The position numbers were made by a program, and so were the translations under genes. Below are positions 33,699-33,799 of a DNA stretch of 33,799 bases, in pieces. Under the pieces are notes generated by a model. That model did not search any database and had not been told where the DNA came from. It saw only the letters and a list, made by a program, of their open reading frames with translations. The DNA lies in NCBI RefSeq assembly GCF_003946215.1, contig NZ_RHOW01000025.1:1-33799 (forward strand). The letters are read 5' to 3'. Each line of letters begins with the position of its first letter. Position 1 is the stretch's first letter. This DNA is from Lapidilactobacillus mulanensis. Its GTDB lineage: Bacteria; Bacillota; Bacilli; Lactobacillales; Lactobacillaceae.

Positions 33699-33717
33699 TT
33701 TCAACCTAAAAAGGATG

Positions 33718-33799
33718 TTCACTTTTAAAAGTGAAGGCTATACTCCTACTTAAGTAGACAAGCAAATAATCAAAGCTTGTACACTTAGGAAGGAGTTTT
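33718..33799 (+). other. Palindrome-rich leader of the next gene (cut by window edge)
   Basis: Three inverted repeats follow each other: the perfect 18-nt palindrome TTCACTTTTAAAAGTGAA (33718-33735), the 12-nt palindrome CTACTTAAGTAG (33746-33757) and ACAAGC/GCTTGT (33758-33780). The window ends in AGGAAGGAGTTTT, a strong ribosome site for a gene starting just beyond it. No terminator closes the preceding operon. Confidence 0.45.

Noticed and set aside
1-33799. CRISPR array or defence island
   Set aside because: The repeats are long, few, far apart and hairpin-shaped, with no regular spacers and no cas-like or nuclease/methylase genes near them.

Overview
The window reads as chromosomal DNA of a lactobacillus-like member of the Lactobacillaceae. 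Supporting points are the HPr/enzyme I pair next to clpE, CtsR, CIRCE and cre-like sites, a lone cellobiose-family PTS permease, DUF1827 and DUF975 proteins, a nucleoside 2-deoxyribosyltransferase, and GGAGG-type ribosome binding sites. No tRNA, rRNA, CRISPR array, phage gene or transposase is visible. The species cannot be fixed from sequence alone.

Layout. 1-3025: BceAB-type ABC transporter (minus). 3026-4238: three repeat elements, then a leader with two short ORFs and an intrinsic terminator in front of hflX (4239-5534, plus). 5624-8533: four-gene glutamine/glutamate-type ABC transporter (minus). 8534-9610: composite repeat. 9611-11595: ptsHI (minus), then a 61-aa protein. 12421-14661: clpE behind a CIRCE and a CtsR box. 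14662-15546: second composite repeat. 15547-20353: DUF1827 protein, prfC (RF3), a CNNM/CBS membrane protein and an AI-2E family permease. 20436-21379: GNAT acetyltransferase and a small membrane protein. 21455-24545: SGNH hydrolase, PTS EIIC and GntR/UTRA regulator. 24760-28297: alanine dehydrogenase, HAD phosphatase, GyrI-like protein and a secreted nuclease. 28298-30102: repeats around a DUF402 protein. 30103-33698: recX, then divergently an RlmD-type rRNA methyltransferase, a DUF975 protein and a deoxyribosyltransferase.

Two things stand out. First, a family of intergenic elements (seven copies of module I plus one partial copy, three copies of module II) folds on paper into the same branched hairpin. 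The stem arms differ strongly in sequence between copies but stay complementary within each copy, so the fold rather than the sequence is kept. In three composites the two modules lie head to head around a spacer of 209-211 nt. That spacer carries a promoter-like pair pointing into module II, with its -10 box always 14 nt from the module edge. Second, hflX, which encodes a ribosome-splitting GTPase, has a leader with a 12-codon ORF starting MRLR. MRLR is the macrolide-arrest motif known from the ErmD leader peptide. A second ORF and a terminator follow, so drug-responsive attenuation of hflX is plausible.

All functions are read from protein motifs and context without database searches. RNA folds were paired by hand.
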